Notes: a model not told the origin generated them from the sequence alone. A stretch of 64,000 bases of DNA from Deltaproteobacteria bacterium (GCA_029547805.1 JAKPOP010000010.1:273675-337674); one strand, 5' to 3'; counted from the stretch's first letter, positions 50,628-59,976 are shown. Program-made: numbers and translations.

Positions 50628-52805
50628 TCAGGCGCCGTAGTCCAGGCGGTAGTTCGAGCAGGACCCGATTGTCACCGGCAGAACCTGGATGATCAGCGTG
50701 CCGCTGTTGTCGTAGCAGAAGATTCCGCAGTTGTCGTCACAACCGGACACGTCCAGGTCGATCCGCACGGTGGCACCCGACGAGGAGACGCACTGCCGGG
50801 CCGGCGGGTTGCCATTCTGGTCACAGAGGTAATGGACACACAACTGGTAGGTCTGGCCTGCGGGAACCTGCGAGAGGCTCACCCAGGGGTCGATCTGGTA
50901 GCCGGTCCTGTCCGCCACGTGGACTCGATACCAGTCCTGGTCGTAACTCGGATTGATGTTGGCGTAGAGACTCCTGGCATCGGAGTCATTGTCGGTGATG
51001 TCCGGCAGGGCCTTGGCTGCTGTACTGGAGTCGTTCTCTTCGTAGGCATCCACGGTCCCGATGTTGCACGTCCCCCATTGACAGAGGCTGCTGCAGACCC
51101 GGCTCCCGCAGTTCTCGCAGGAGCCGGTGTCCCCCGGTGCGCAGGCTCCCTCGCCGGTGCACGGACCGGCGCCCCCCCAGGTGCAGGACGCCGTGCAGGT
51201 CTCGGTGGCCATGCCGCACCGGCCACAGGAGACCTGTCGGGTGGCCCCGGGAGCGCAGACCCCCTGGTTGCCGCAGGTGCTCCATGGGGTCCATCCACAC
51301 TCGCTGGTGCACTGGCGACTCTGGGTTCCACAGAGGCCACAGGCCTGCTCCTCCACCGCGCCGGGCGTGCAGACCCCCTGGCCCGTGCAGGTGCCAAAAG
51401 GACCCCAGGTGCAGGTGGAGCCACAGACGGCAGTCGCGATGCCACAATTGCCGCAGGACTGGGTGCGCACCTCCCCGGGGGCGCAGACCCCCTCCCCGGT
51501 GCAGGCGCCCCACTGGCTCCAGCCGCAGGCGGCCGTGCAGGTCCTGGACCGCTGACCGCAGTTCCCGCACCCCTCGGTCTGGACCTCTCCGGGCGTGCAG
51601 AGGCCCTCCCCGGTGCAGGCGCCCCACTCGCTCCAGCCACAGGCAGCCGTGCAGGTCCTGGACCGCTGACCGCAGTTCCCGCACCCCTCGGTCTGGACCT
51701 CCCCAGGCGTGCAGACCCCCTCCCCGGTGCAGGGGCCCCAATCGCTCCAGCCACAGGCAGCCGTGCAGGTCCTGGACCGCTGACCGCAGTTCCCGCACCC
51801 CTCGGTCTGGACCTCTCCGGGAGCGCAGACTCCTCCCTGCTGGCAGAAGCCCCAGTCTCCCCAACGACATGCCTCGGTGCAGACCCGGACCTGGTGACCG
51901 CAGTTCCCGCAGGGCTCCGCCTGCTCCTCTCCAGGCAGACATGCCCCCTCCCCCGAGCAGGCACCCCACTGGCTCCACTGACAGGTCGATGTGCAGGTTC
52001 GGGACCGCTCGCCGCAGCGGCCGCAAGGCTCGGTCTCGATGGCCCCCGATGGGCAGACTCCCTCTCCCTCACAGGCGCCGAAGGGTTCCCAGAGGCACTC
52101 CTCGGAGCAGGTCCTCGTCCGCGTGCCACAGTAGCCGCAGGGCTCGCTCTGCTGTGTCCCTTGGGGACACTCCCCCTCGCCGACGCAACTGGACCAGGCC
52201 GTCCAGCGGCAGGTCTCCAGGCAGGAACGGGTCCGAAGCCCACAGTGGCCACAGGGTTCCTGATCGGTCTGTCCCGCCTCGCACTCCCCGTTCTCCTGGC
52301 AGACCATCTGCTGGCCTGGAAGGCAGACGAACAGCACATCCTGCCCGCCCAGCATGGTGGCCTTGCACTCCCATCGCTCCGGGCAGTCGGCCACGCAGAG
52401 TCGCGTACAGATCTCCCCGATCTCACTGGGGACACAGAGACCGGAGTCACAGTCCCGGTTCCCCTGGCAAGGCGATCCGAACTCCCCGGGACCGGACCCG
52501 TGGGAGTCGATCGTCTCGCCGGGGGCATCCTGGAGTCCACCGGGGTCCCCGACGGCATCGGGAGGGGCCTCGACCTCATCCGTGAACGCTGCATCACGCC
52601 CGGGGTCCGGCGTTGCCTCGGGGACATCCACGCCCGGAATCACCACGTCGGCCAGGGGCAGATCGGGCTCCGAAGGGCCAGGGTCCCGGGACCCGGTCTG
52701 CGACTGGCAGGCCACCGCTCCGAGGATCCAGACCACCCCCGCCGCGAACATCCCTCGCGGCACATTCCTCCTGGACCGCCAGACCGGACTGGTCAACGCG
52801 TTCAT
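50628..52805 (-). CDS. Large cysteine-rich repeat lipoprotein
   Basis: 725 residues. Lipoprotein signal with Cys33 (LGAVACQSQ), an Asp/Pro-rich spacer (about 36-105), a disulfide-rich entry (CQGNRDCDSGLC), then eleven repeats of about 38 residues (about 185-600) built on CGNCGQRSRTC - CGWSxWGxC - GEGVCTPGEVQT, like a simplified thrombospondin type 1 repeat with WxxWxxC. The C-terminal 125 residues form a PPC/pre-peptidase-like beta-sandwich (AYEENDSSTAAKALPDI, YDQDWYRVHV). Probably a surface or periplasmic adhesin-like protein. GGAGGAAG precedes the ATG. Disulfide folding outside the cytoplasm is inferred from over 60 cysteines. Confidence 0.85.
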   Translation of the reverse strand: MNALTSPVWRSRRNVPRGMFAAGVVWILGAVACQSQTGSRDPGPSEPDLPLADVVIPGVDVPEATPDPGRDAAFTDEVEAPPDAVGDPGGLQDAPGETIDSHGSGPGEFGSPCQGNRDCDSGLCVPSEIGEICTRLCVADCPERWECKATMLGGQDVLFVCLPGQQMVCQENGECEAGQTDQEPCGHCGLRTRSCLETCRWTAWSSCVGEGECPQGTQQSEPCGYCGTRTRTCSEECLWEPFGACEGEGVCPSGAIETEPCGRCGERSRTCTSTCQWSQWGACSGEGACLPGEEQAEPCGNCGHQVRVCTEACRWGDWGFCQQGGVCAPGEVQTEGCGNCGQRSRTCTAACGWSDWGPCTGEGVCTPGEVQTEGCGNCGQRSRTCTAACGWSEWGACTGEGLCTPGEVQTEGCGNCGQRSRTCTAACGWSQWGACTGEGVCAPGEVRTQSCGNCGIATAVCGSTCTWGPFGTCTGQGVCTPGAVEEQACGLCGTQSRQCTSECGWTPWSTCGNQGVCAPGATRQVSCGRCGMATETCTASCTWGGAGPCTGEGACAPGDTGSCENCGSRVCSSLCQWGTCNIGTVDAYEENDSSTAAKALPDITDNDSDARSLYANINPSYDQDWYRVHVADRTGYQIDPWVSLSQVPAGQTYQLCVHYLCDQNGNPPARQCVSSSGATVRIDLDVSGCDDNCGIFCYDNSGTLIIQVLPVTIGSCSNYRLDYGA
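51541..51882 (-). repeat. Near-identical 114-bp tandem repeats in the Cys-rich lipoprotein gene
   Basis: The sequence GTCCTGGACCGCTGAC recurs at 51541, 51655 and 51769, exactly 114 bases (38 codons) apart, with only a few differences between units. Older, more diverged units extend on both sides (about 51070-52260). The homogeneity of the central units suggests recent unequal crossover or gene conversion. Confidence 0.85.
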
Positions 52806-52960
52806 CGGACTTCCTCCTCATCCGCAGCCAGATCCCGCCGACCGCGGAGCCAGCCAGTCATTTTGCAGTCATCCCGGACCTCTGGCAAGCCGAGGGGCCC
52901 GGGCATCCAGAGATTTCCGGGGCTGTCCCGATCCCACTCCATGGACTACACTTCGCCCCC

Positions 52961-53938
52961 ATGAGGCGATGGAACCTCCTTTTTTTTGGGGTCGGGCTGG
53001 CGTTCCTGGGACTCACCCTCTGGAAGGTGGGGCTCCGGGAGGTGATCGAGGGGGCAGTGCAACTGGGCTGGTGGTTCTGGCCCGTGACGGCCGTGAACCT
53101 GCTCTGGTACGCCGCCGATGCAATGGGCTGGGGAGCCGTGCTGGGCCGCGAGACCCGGTTCCCGGGGCGCGCCGGGCGACTGGTGCTGGCCCAGGTGGCC
53201 GGGGAGGCCCTCAACAATGCCACGCCGCTCATGAACCTCGGAGGCGAACCGGTCAAGGGCCTCATGTTTCGGGACCGCCTTCCGGCGGACCAGGTCGTGT
53301 CGTCGCTGGTCGTGGACAACACCCTGAAGTACGTCGCGACGATCGTCTTCCTGGGAATCGGGCTGGGAATCTCCCTCTTCGTGCTGCCCCTGGAACGACC
53401 GGTCCAGGCAGGGCTCGTGGCGGCCTTCGGGGTGGTCACCCTGGCCATCGCCCTGGCCGTGGCGGCCCAGGCCAGCGGTCTGCTCCAGAAGGGCCTCTCC
53501 CTGGGAGGGCGCCTGGGCCTGTCGCGCCGGTTCGTGGAACGACACCTGCCGGCGGCCCGGCGCATCGACCTGGCCATCCGGGAGTTCTACGCCTCCCGGC
53601 GGGGGGCCTTCGCCATGTCGCTGGGCTGGCACCTCGCCTCCCGGGCCATCGCGACGATCGACGCCTGGTGGATCCTGTGGCTCATGGGCGCCCCGGTGAA
53701 CCTGCTGACCGCCCTCTTCATCCAGACGATCAGCGTGCTGCTCAACCTGGTCTTCGCCTTCATCCCCTTGCAGATCGGCGCGGCGGAGGGAGGACACTAC
53801 CTGCTGTTCCAGGTCCTCTCGCTGGACCCGGCCACCGGCGTCGTGTTCAGCCTGATCAGGCGGGTCCGGGGACTCCTCTGGATCGCCCTGGGCCTGCTGA
53901 TCGTGCTGGTCACCGGCAGGAGGACTCATGGGACCTGA
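52961..53938 (+). CDS. Lysylphosphatidylglycerol synthase transmembrane-type (UPF0104) protein
   Basis: 325 residues with about eight helices. EALNNATPLMNLGGEPVKGL is the conserved signature of the LPG-synthase membrane/flippase-like family, and FIPLQIGAAEGGHYLLF the later one. No aminoacyl-transferase domain is attached, so a lipid-translocating or structural role is likelier than lysylation. A TACACT box (52946-52951) ends only nine bases before the ATG, so the transcript may be leaderless or nearly so, and no ribosome-binding site is visible. It overlaps the GT39 gene by 11 bases. Confidence 0.8.
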   Translation: MRRWNLLFFGVGLAFLGLTLWKVGLREVIEGAVQLGWWFWPVTAVNLLWYAADAMGWGAVLGRETRFPGRAGRLVLAQVAGEALNNATPLMNLGGEPVKGLMFRDRLPADQVVSSLVVDNTLKYVATIVFLGIGLGISLFVLPLERPVQAGLVAAFGVVTLAIALAVAAQASGLLQKGLSLGGRLGLSRRFVERHLPAARRIDLAIREFYASRRGAFAMSLGWHLASRAIATIDAWWILWLMGAPVNLLTALFIQTISVLLNLVFAFIPLQIGAAEGGHYLLFQVLSLDPATGVVFSLIRRVRGLLWIALGLLIVLVTGRRTHGT

Positions 53939-55742
53939 GGCCTCCGGTTCCCGCTGGTTCCTGGCGGGCCTGCTGGCCATCCTGCTGGGGGCCGGGGCCC
54001 TGCAATGGACCGTCCAGCGCCAGTGGGGCCCGGTGAACGATGAACTGGCGAACTTCCCCTCGGGGGTGGCCCTGGTCCGGACCGGGCAGCACGCCGACCC
54101 GACCCATCCGCCGCTGGCCCGCTATCTGATGGCGATCCCGCTGCTGATTGCCGGCGTGGAGGCCCACGAGGACTCGCCGGACCTGGGCATCCGGTGGCAC
54201 CCCTACGGGCGGGACTTCCTGTTCCGCAACACCCTGCCCTGGCGCACGGTCCTGGACCTGGCCCGCCTCCCGATCCTGATCCTCTCGCTGGCCACGGTGG
54301 CCTGGACGGCCTGGATCGCCCGCCGGCGCTTCGGCGTGCTGGCGGGCCTCTTCGCCGGGGCGCTGCTGGCCTTCGAGCCGACCTTCCTGGCCCACGGAAC
54401 CCTGGCGACGACGGACCTGGCCCTGACCTTCTGGGTCCTCGCGGCGGTGCTGGCCTTCGAGCGGCTCCTCCAGGCCCCGAGCGGCCGCCGGATGCTGGTC
54501 TTTTCTGCGGCCTTCGCCGGAGCGCTGTTGACGAAGTTCGCCGCGCTGGCCCTGCTGCCGATCCTCGGGGCCCTGGGACTGGCCTGGCGCCTCCGGCACG
54601 GTCCCCTCGGGCTGCCGGGGTGGCGATGGCATCTGGCCTCCCTGGGACTGGTCGCAGGGATCATCTTCGCCTGCTATCGCTTTGAGGTCCGATCCATCGC
54701 CGAGGACCCTCAGGTGACCGCGATCCGGGAGGCCGAGGCCGTCTCCCGGGGCCTGGACCGGGCCGCCGAGGCCCTGCACCTGTCCACCGCGACGCTGGTC
54801 TCCCTGCCCATCCCGGCCTACTCCTTCTGGAAGGGCCTCGGGGCACAGGTCTTCCACGCCGCCAGGCAGGACGCCTGGGAGGACCGGAACTTCTACCAGT
54901 ACCTGGACGGGGAGTACCGCCGGACCGGTTTCCCGCAGTACTACCTGATGACCACGATCTACAAGAGCACCCTGCCCTTCCTGGCCCTGCTGGCCTGGGG
55001 AATCGCCGCGGGGCTGTCCCGCCTGGCCCGCCGGGACCACCTCCTGGGAGAACCGTCGCCGGGGACGCTCCCAGCCCTGCCGACCTGGAAGGCCCTGGTG
55101 CTGGTCCCCCTGATCTGGTTCCTGGTCTGCTCGCTCCAGTCGATCAACATCGGCCACCGCTACCTGCTGCCGGCGTTCCCCTGGATCGCCATGGCCCTGG
55201 GAGCCGTCGCCGCGAAGGCGTGCACCACCGCCTGGGAGGCCCGCCACCGCCTCGCCATCCGGGCCCGGGATCGACTCCCGACGGCCCTGGCGGGAGCCGC
55301 CGCCGCGACCTTGGTCGTGGCCCACGTCGGGTCCGGGATCGCCGCCTGGCCGGACCCCCTGGCCTACTTCAACCCGCTGGCCGGCGGCCCCGACAACGGC
55401 TGGCGGCATCTGGCCGACAGCAACCTGGACTGGGGCCAGGACCTCCCGCGGCTGGACGCCGATGCCCGGGCCCACTGCACAGGGGATTCGCCCTGCATCG
55501 CCTCGGTCTTCGGGGCCGCCCGGCCCTCGGATTACGGAACGCCGGTCCAGGAGTGGACCCCGGACCAGCCGTTGCCAACGCAGCCTTTCCTGCTCTACAT
55601 CAGCGAGAATCGCTACCTGCTGCGGTCCGAGGATCACCCCCGGGGCATCTTCCCCTTCCTGGGGGACCGTCCGCCGGACCGCCGGGTGGGTGCATCGATC
55701 CGGGTGTACCAGGTGACCCCTTCTGCCATGGGGGCGCGATGA
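53928..55742 (+). CDS. GT39-family (dolichyl-phosphate-mannose/ArnT-like) membrane glycosyltransferase
   Basis: 604 residues with about eleven helices. The first periplasmic loop has NDELANFPSGVAL (acidic motif used for lipid-sugar binding) and DPTHPPLARYLMAIP; FEPTFLAHGTLATTDLALTF and LLTKFAALALLP are typical of the PMT/ArnT/TPR-GT39 fold. The C-terminal soluble part has ADSNLDWGQDLPRLDADARA, frequent in bacterial GT39 proteins. It would transfer a sugar from polyprenyl phosphate to a protein, lipid or glycan on the periplasmic side. Translationally coupled to both neighbours. Confidence 0.85.
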   Translation: MGPEASGSRWFLAGLLAILLGAGALQWTVQRQWGPVNDELANFPSGVALVRTGQHADPTHPPLARYLMAIPLLIAGVEAHEDSPDLGIRWHPYGRDFLFRNTLPWRTVLDLARLPILILSLATVAWTAWIARRRFGVLAGLFAGALLAFEPTFLAHGTLATTDLALTFWVLAAVLAFERLLQAPSGRRMLVFSAAFAGALLTKFAALALLPILGALGLAWRLRHGPLGLPGWRWHLASLGLVAGIIFACYRFEVRSIAEDPQVTAIREAEAVSRGLDRAAEALHLSTATLVSLPIPAYSFWKGLGAQVFHAARQDAWEDRNFYQYLDGEYRRTGFPQYYLMTTIYKSTLPFLALLAWGIAAGLSRLARRDHLLGEPSPGTLPALPTWKALVLVPLIWFLVCSLQSINIGHRYLLPAFPWIAMALGAVAAKACTTAWEARHRLAIRARDRLPTALAGAAAATLVVAHVGSGIAAWPDPLAYFNPLAGGPDNGWRHLADSNLDWGQDLPRLDADARAHCTGDSPCIASVFGAARPSDYGTPVQEWTPDQPLPTQPFLLYISENRYLLRSEDHPRGIFPFLGDRPPDRRVGASIRVYQVTPSAMGAR

Positions 55743-57145
55743 AACCGTTTCGCCGCGTGGTGTTCATGCTGTTCGACGGTGCCCGTTGGGACGTCTTTCA
55801 GCAGTTGCTGGAGGCCGGAGAACTGCCCCACATCGCCCGGCACCTGGTGCCCGAGGGGCGCATCCGCCGGGCCGTGGCATGCTTCCCGACGGTCTCGGGA
55901 CCGGCCCACCTGCCGTTCATGACCGGTTGCCACCCCGGGACCCTGGGGGCGCCGGGCATCTACTGGTTCGACCGGGAGGTGATGGCCCGACGGGGAACGT
56001 ACGAGGCGACCCGGTCCTACCTGACCCTGCGGAAGGTATCGAACTTCAACCGGGACCTGGCACCGGACACCCCGACGCTGGCGGCGGTCTGGCCGGACGT
56101 CCGCTACGTCTTCGGGTGGTACACCCGGGGCAGCCCTCCCGAGGCCCTCCTGACCCGCTGGACCAAGGTGACGTCCTTCCTTCGGGGCTTCCTGACCAGG
56201 AACTGGCACCAATGTGACGACGACGCCGAGGCGGCCCAGGACCGGGCCCTCGAGACGGGGGCCTCCTTCGTCTTCACCGTCGTGCCTGCTCCCGACGAAC
56301 TCGGGCATCGCTTCGGCCCCACCTCCCCCGAGGCCCAGGAGGCCTACCGCCGCATGGACGGGCGGGTGGCCCGCCTGATGGACCGCCTGGCCCGGCGGGG
56401 CGAGGCCGACTCCACCCTGGTGGTCCTGTCCAGCGACCACGGCCAGAGCCCGACCCACACCCATTTCCCGCTGGATCGCCACGTGGAACGGGCCTTCGGG
56501 CGCACGACGACCTACCGCCGCTGGCCCACGCCCCTCCGGGGCGCCCGGGCAGTGGTGCTGCCCTCAGGCAACGGCATGGCCAACGTCTATTTCCGGGGCG
56601 CCGGCTGGGACCGGGGACGCCCGGAACCGGACCTCTTCCGGGACTTCGCACTGGGCCTGCTGGAACACGAGGCCATCGACCATGTGGCCTGGCGGGAGGA
56701 GGGGGGTCTCCAGGTCCGGTCGCGCCAGGGGGCCGCCTGGATGGCCGAGACGCCCGAGGGCCTCACCTACCGGGTGCAGGGCCAGGACCCCTTCGGATTT
56801 CCGTCGTTGCCCGAACGGATGACCCCCGAGGAGTGCCTGACCCTGACCGAGGACACGGCCTATCCCGATGCGCCCTGGGGCCTGCTGACCTGGGCCCGTT
56901 CCCACCGGGCGGGGGACCTGCTGGTGACATCCCGCCTGGGCTTCGACCTCCGGGACTGGTTCGAGTACCAGGAGCCCCACGGGACCCACGGCGGGCTCCA
57001 CCGGGAGCATGCCCACGTGCCGGTCCTCTGCACGGTCCCCCTCCGGGAGGGACCCATGCGCACGGTGGACCTCTACCCGACCTTCGCGGCCCTGGCCGGC
57101 CGCCCCCTGCCCCCGGGCGTGGAGGGAATCTCCCGGGCCCTGTGA
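55739..57145 (+). CDS. Type I phosphodiesterase/nucleotide pyrophosphatase-like protein (alkaline phosphatase superfamily)
   Basis: 468 residues. The first metal site and nucleophile region read VFMLFDGARWDVFQQLL and CFPTVSGPAHLPFMTGCHPG (Thr/Ser nucleophile), and later metal ligands are PAPDELGHRFGPTSPEA and LSSDHGQSPTHTHFPLD, with HGGLHREHAHVPVL near the end. No signal peptide is evident; the N-terminus is short and basic. Enzymes of this family cleave phosphodiesters of nucleotides, lipid heads or sugars. Start overlaps the GT39 stop (ATGA), so the three-gene operon likely acts on one lipid-linked or glycosylated product. Confidence 0.85.
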   Translation: MKPFRRVVFMLFDGARWDVFQQLLEAGELPHIARHLVPEGRIRRAVACFPTVSGPAHLPFMTGCHPGTLGAPGIYWFDREVMARRGTYEATRSYLTLRKVSNFNRDLAPDTPTLAAVWPDVRYVFGWYTRGSPPEALLTRWTKVTSFLRGFLTRNWHQCDDDAEAAQDRALETGASFVFTVVPAPDELGHRFGPTSPEAQEAYRRMDGRVARLMDRLARRGEADSTLVVLSSDHGQSPTHTHFPLDRHVERAFGRTTTYRRWPTPLRGARAVVLPSGNGMANVYFRGAGWDRGRPEPDLFRDFALGLLEHEAIDHVAWREEGGLQVRSRQGAAWMAETPEGLTYRVQGQDPFGFPSLPERMTPEECLTLTEDTAYPDAPWGLLTWARSHRAGDLLVTSRLGFDLRDWFEYQEPHGTHGGLHREHAHVPVLCTVPLREGPMRTVDLYPTFAALAGRPLPPGVEGISRAL

Positions 57146-57184
57146 TGCCTCGTTGGCGGTCCCGGAGGGGTCCTCGGCGGGGCC

Positions 57185-57214
57185 TTGGATCTCCGACCCC
57201 GTTCGTTGTATAGA
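57185..57214 (+). promoter_or_regulatory. Probable promoter of the TauE-family permease gene
   Basis: TTGGAT (57185-57190), 18-base spacer, TATAGA (57209-57214), about 20 bases before the start codon, so the leader is very short. Confidence 0.5.
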
Positions 57215-57235
57215 CCGGTGACTCGGGGGATGCCG

Positions 57236-58003
57236 ATGGCCTCGCCGGAACCGTGGATGCTGGTGCCCATCGCCGTCCTCTCCTTCGTGATCGCCTTCTT
57301 CGGGGCCTCGATCGGAATGGTCGGAGGACACTTCCGCCTGCCGCTCCTGGTGATGTACCTGGGATCGGTACCGGGCGGAACCGCCACGAACCTCGCAGTC
57401 TCGGCCGCGGGAGCCCTTTCCGGGAGCCTCCAGCACGCCCGGGAAGGGCGGGTTTCCTGGCGAATGCTGATGACCATCGGGATCCCTTCGGGAATCAGTG
57501 CGTGGCTGGGGGCGCACTTTTCCTCCCGGCTGGACGCAGGTCTGACGTCGATCGTGATTGGACTGGTTCTGCTGGGTTCCGGGCTTCAACTGGCGATCTT
57601 CAAGGAATCCAAGGCCCCGCTCCCCGGGGCCCACTTCCGGGTGGGATTCGAGGTCCTGACGGGCATCGTCCTGGGAGGACTGTCGGGCATTGTCGGACTC
57701 ATGATGGGAAGCCTCCGGCTGCCGGCGATGATCCGGGTCCTGGGAATGAAGCCGGAGGTGGCCGTGGGAACCAACCTGGCCATCGGCTGCTTGACGGGCC
57801 TCTTCGGGACCATTGGGGCCATCCAGGGAGGATTCCTGGACATCCGGGCGCTGCTCGTGCTGGTTCCGGTGACGGCCCTGGGATCCCTGCTGGGCGCCAG
57901 CCACACGAAACGCTATCGGAAGGAAACGCTCAAGAAGTTGATCGGTTGGACCGTGTCCTTGCTCGGGGTCTGGATGCTGGCCCAGGCCTTCCTGTTCCAG
58001 TAG
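57236..58003 (+). CDS. TauE/SafE family membrane permease
   Basis: 255 residues, about eight helices in two repeats. FVIAFFGASIGMVGGHFRLPLLV and the later GLSGIVGLMMGSLRLPAM are the duplicated family signatures; GTATNLAVSAAGALSGSLQH and GTNLAIGCLTGLFGTIGAI follow each. Members export sulfite, sulfoacetate or other organosulfur anions. ATG 57236 is chosen because CGGGGGA lies five bases upstream; ATG 57230 is two codons earlier. A sulfur link to the relay at 5418-7796 is possible but only suggestive. Confidence 0.85.
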   Translation: MASPEPWMLVPIAVLSFVIAFFGASIGMVGGHFRLPLLVMYLGSVPGGTATNLAVSAAGALSGSLQHAREGRVSWRMLMTIGIPSGISAWLGAHFSSRLDAGLTSIVIGLVLLGSGLQLAIFKESKAPLPGAHFRVGFEVLTGIVLGGLSGIVGLMMGSLRLPAMIRVLGMKPEVAVGTNLAIGCLTGLFGTIGAIQGGFLDIRALLVLVPVTALGSLLGASHTKRYRKETLKKLIGWTVSLLGVWMLAQAFLFQ

Positions 58004-58023
58004 TTCCTCCCCGGGCCAACGGC

Positions 58024-59517
58024 CTAGCCCTTGGCGACGCCCAGGGGACGGATGCGGGCCACGGGCCGTGCGAGGCCGGCCCGATGAACCACCCGGACCA
58101 CGGCGGCGACGTCCTTGTAGGCCTCGGGGGCCTCCTCGGCCAGGGTCTCCCGGCTGGCGGCACGAGCCACGATCCCCCGACCCCGGAGTTCCGCGGCCAG
58201 GTCCCGGCGCCCCACCTGCCGGATGGCGCTCGAGCGCGACAGGAGCCTGCCGGCGCCATGGCAGGCCGAGGCGAAGGACTCCCGGACCGCCCCCTCGGTC
58301 CCCACCAGCACGAAGGACTCCCGGCCCATGTCCCCGGGGACCAGCACGGGCTGGCCCACTGACCGATAGGGGCCAGGGCACAGGGGATGTCCCGGGGGCA
58401 AGGCCCGGGTGGCCCCCTTCCGGTGCACGCAGAGGCGCCTCCGGCGCCCGGCGACCTCGTGCTCCTCGATGCGGGCGATGTTGTGCGCGACGTCCTGGAC
58501 CACCCGGAGGCCCAGGTCCTGCCAGCGGCCCCCGAAGACCGTCTCGAAGGCCCGGCGCACCTCGGCCGTGATCATCTGGCGGTTCGCCAGGGCAACGTTG
58601 GCCGCCGCGTTCATCGCCGCCAGGTAGGACCGCCCTTCCGGGGACCGGATCGGAGCACAGGCCAGCTGTCGGTCCGGCAGGTCCAGGCCCTCCCGCCGGA
58701 CCGCGGCGTCCATCCGTTCCAGGAAGTCCGTGCAGACCTGATGCCCGAGTCCCCGAGACCCGGTGTGAATGAGCACCGTGATGCCCCCCTCCCGCAGCCC
58801 GAAGACCTCCGCCACGCCCCGGTCGAAGACCTCCTCGACGACGCCGATCTCCAGGAAGTGGTTGCCGGAACCCAGCGTGCCCAACTGCCGGGAGCCCCGC
58901 TCGAAGGCCCGGTCCGAGACCTCCCCGGGGTCCGCCTGGGGCACCGTCCCCTCGTCCTCGGCCACCGCCAGGTCCGCCGACTCCCCGAACCCCTGTTCGA
59001 TGGCCCAGGCAGCCCCCCGCCGGCAGACCTCCCGCAGGTCCCGGGCCGACAGCCGCATCTCTTTCTGGTGGGCCCCGACTCCCGTGGGCACCTCGTCGAA
59101 GAGGGCCCGGACCAGCGCCTCCAGCCGGGGCACCACCTCCCCCCTCTCCAGGTCCGATCGGATCAGCCGGACCCCGCAGTGGATGTCGTAGCCGACCCCG
59201 CCGGGAGACACGACCCCGTCCTCCAGGTCGAAGGCCGCCACGCCGCCGATGGGAAAGCCGTATCCCCAGTGGATGTCCGGCATCGCCAGGGAGGACCCGA
59301 CGATCCCCGGGAGACAGGCCACCGCCGCCACCTGCCGCAGGGGTTCCGGGTCCAGGGCCCCTCGGGCCAGGTCCGCATCGGCATAGACGATGCCATCGGT
59401 CCGCATGGGCCCCCGGCGCGGGATCCGCAGCCGAACCTCGTCGATCCGCTCCGCCTCGACGGGGCCCAGGGCCTGACCCTTCGGGCCTCTCGCCGATCGA
59501 CTGCCCTTCTTCGACAT
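58024..59517 (-). CDS. rtcB: RNA-splicing ligase RtcB
   Basis: 497 residues. Metal and guanylylation motifs are all present: AMPDIHWGYGFPIGGVAAFD, GGVGYDIHCGVRL (Cys ligand), GTLGSGNHFLEIGVV, LIHTGSRGLGHQV, QDVAHNIARIEEH, and the nucleophile His in SACHGAGRLLSRS. RtcB joins 2',3'-cyclic phosphate to 5'-OH RNA ends using GTP and Mn. The start ATG 59517 with GGGAGGTGCGG upstream is preferred to a GTG two codons earlier. It follows the archease gene after 21 bases, the usual partnership. Confidence 0.95.
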   Translation of the reverse strand: MSKKGSRSARGPKGQALGPVEAERIDEVRLRIPRRGPMRTDGIVYADADLARGALDPEPLRQVAAVACLPGIVGSSLAMPDIHWGYGFPIGGVAAFDLEDGVVSPGGVGYDIHCGVRLIRSDLERGEVVPRLEALVRALFDEVPTGVGAHQKEMRLSARDLREVCRRGAAWAIEQGFGESADLAVAEDEGTVPQADPGEVSDRAFERGSRQLGTLGSGNHFLEIGVVEEVFDRGVAEVFGLREGGITVLIHTGSRGLGHQVCTDFLERMDAAVRREGLDLPDRQLACAPIRSPEGRSYLAAMNAAANVALANRQMITAEVRRAFETVFGGRWQDLGLRVVQDVAHNIARIEEHEVAGRRRRLCVHRKGATRALPPGHPLCPGPYRSVGQPVLVPGDMGRESFVLVGTEGAVRESFASACHGAGRLLSRSSAIRQVGRRDLAAELRGRGIVARAASRETLAEEAPEAYKDVAAVVRVVHRAGLARPVARIRPLGVAKG

Positions 59518-59538
59518 CCGCACCTCCCGGCCACCCGT

Positions 59539-59976
59539 TCAGACATCCAGGACCAGGCGGACCCCGACCCCGAAACGGTCCCGCCGGACACGCATCCCGT
59601 GGAAGGTCGGGGCCTTCACGGCCCGCCGCCGCCGGTGCCGCGCCGGGTCCAGGCGGTCACACCGCATCACCAGCCGCAGGGACCCCGACGCCAGGACCTC
59701 CACCCGGGCATCGGCCGGCAGCAGGCCCCGGGCGTCGACCAGGAACAGGGCCTCGGCCAGGGCCCGGAAGATCACCCCCTCCGCGTCCCGTCCCTCCCCG
59801 AGGTCCACGGTCGCGACCTCCACCGGCCGCAACGACTCGATCCCCCATCCGAAATCCGACAGGGCCAGCACGCAACCGGCCACCAGATCCGGCAGGTCCC
59901 GGCCCCGGACCCAGAGGGCCCGGTCCGCCCCGTGAGGCACCTCCCGCCACCGGGCCCCGTTGGGCAGGCGTCGCAT
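59539..59976 (-). CDS. Archease, RtcB activator
   Basis: 145 residues. EVPHGADRALWVRGRDLPDL at the N-terminus, ALFLVDARGLLPADARV in the middle and the VKAPTFHGMRVRRD segment near the end match archease, which speeds RtcB guanylylation. Metal-binding acidic residues include Asp in HGADRAL and the C-terminal Asp. Start 59976 (MRRLPNG) has GGAGG upstream; a start six codons earlier is less likely. Upstream partner of rtcB. No RtcR regulator is seen. Confidence 0.85.
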   Translation of the reverse strand: MRRLPNGARWREVPHGADRALWVRGRDLPDLVAGCVLALSDFGWGIESLRPVEVATVDLGEGRDAEGVIFRALAEALFLVDARGLLPADARVEVLASGSLRLVMRCDRLDPARHRRRRAVKAPTFHGMRVRRDRFGVGVRLVLDV

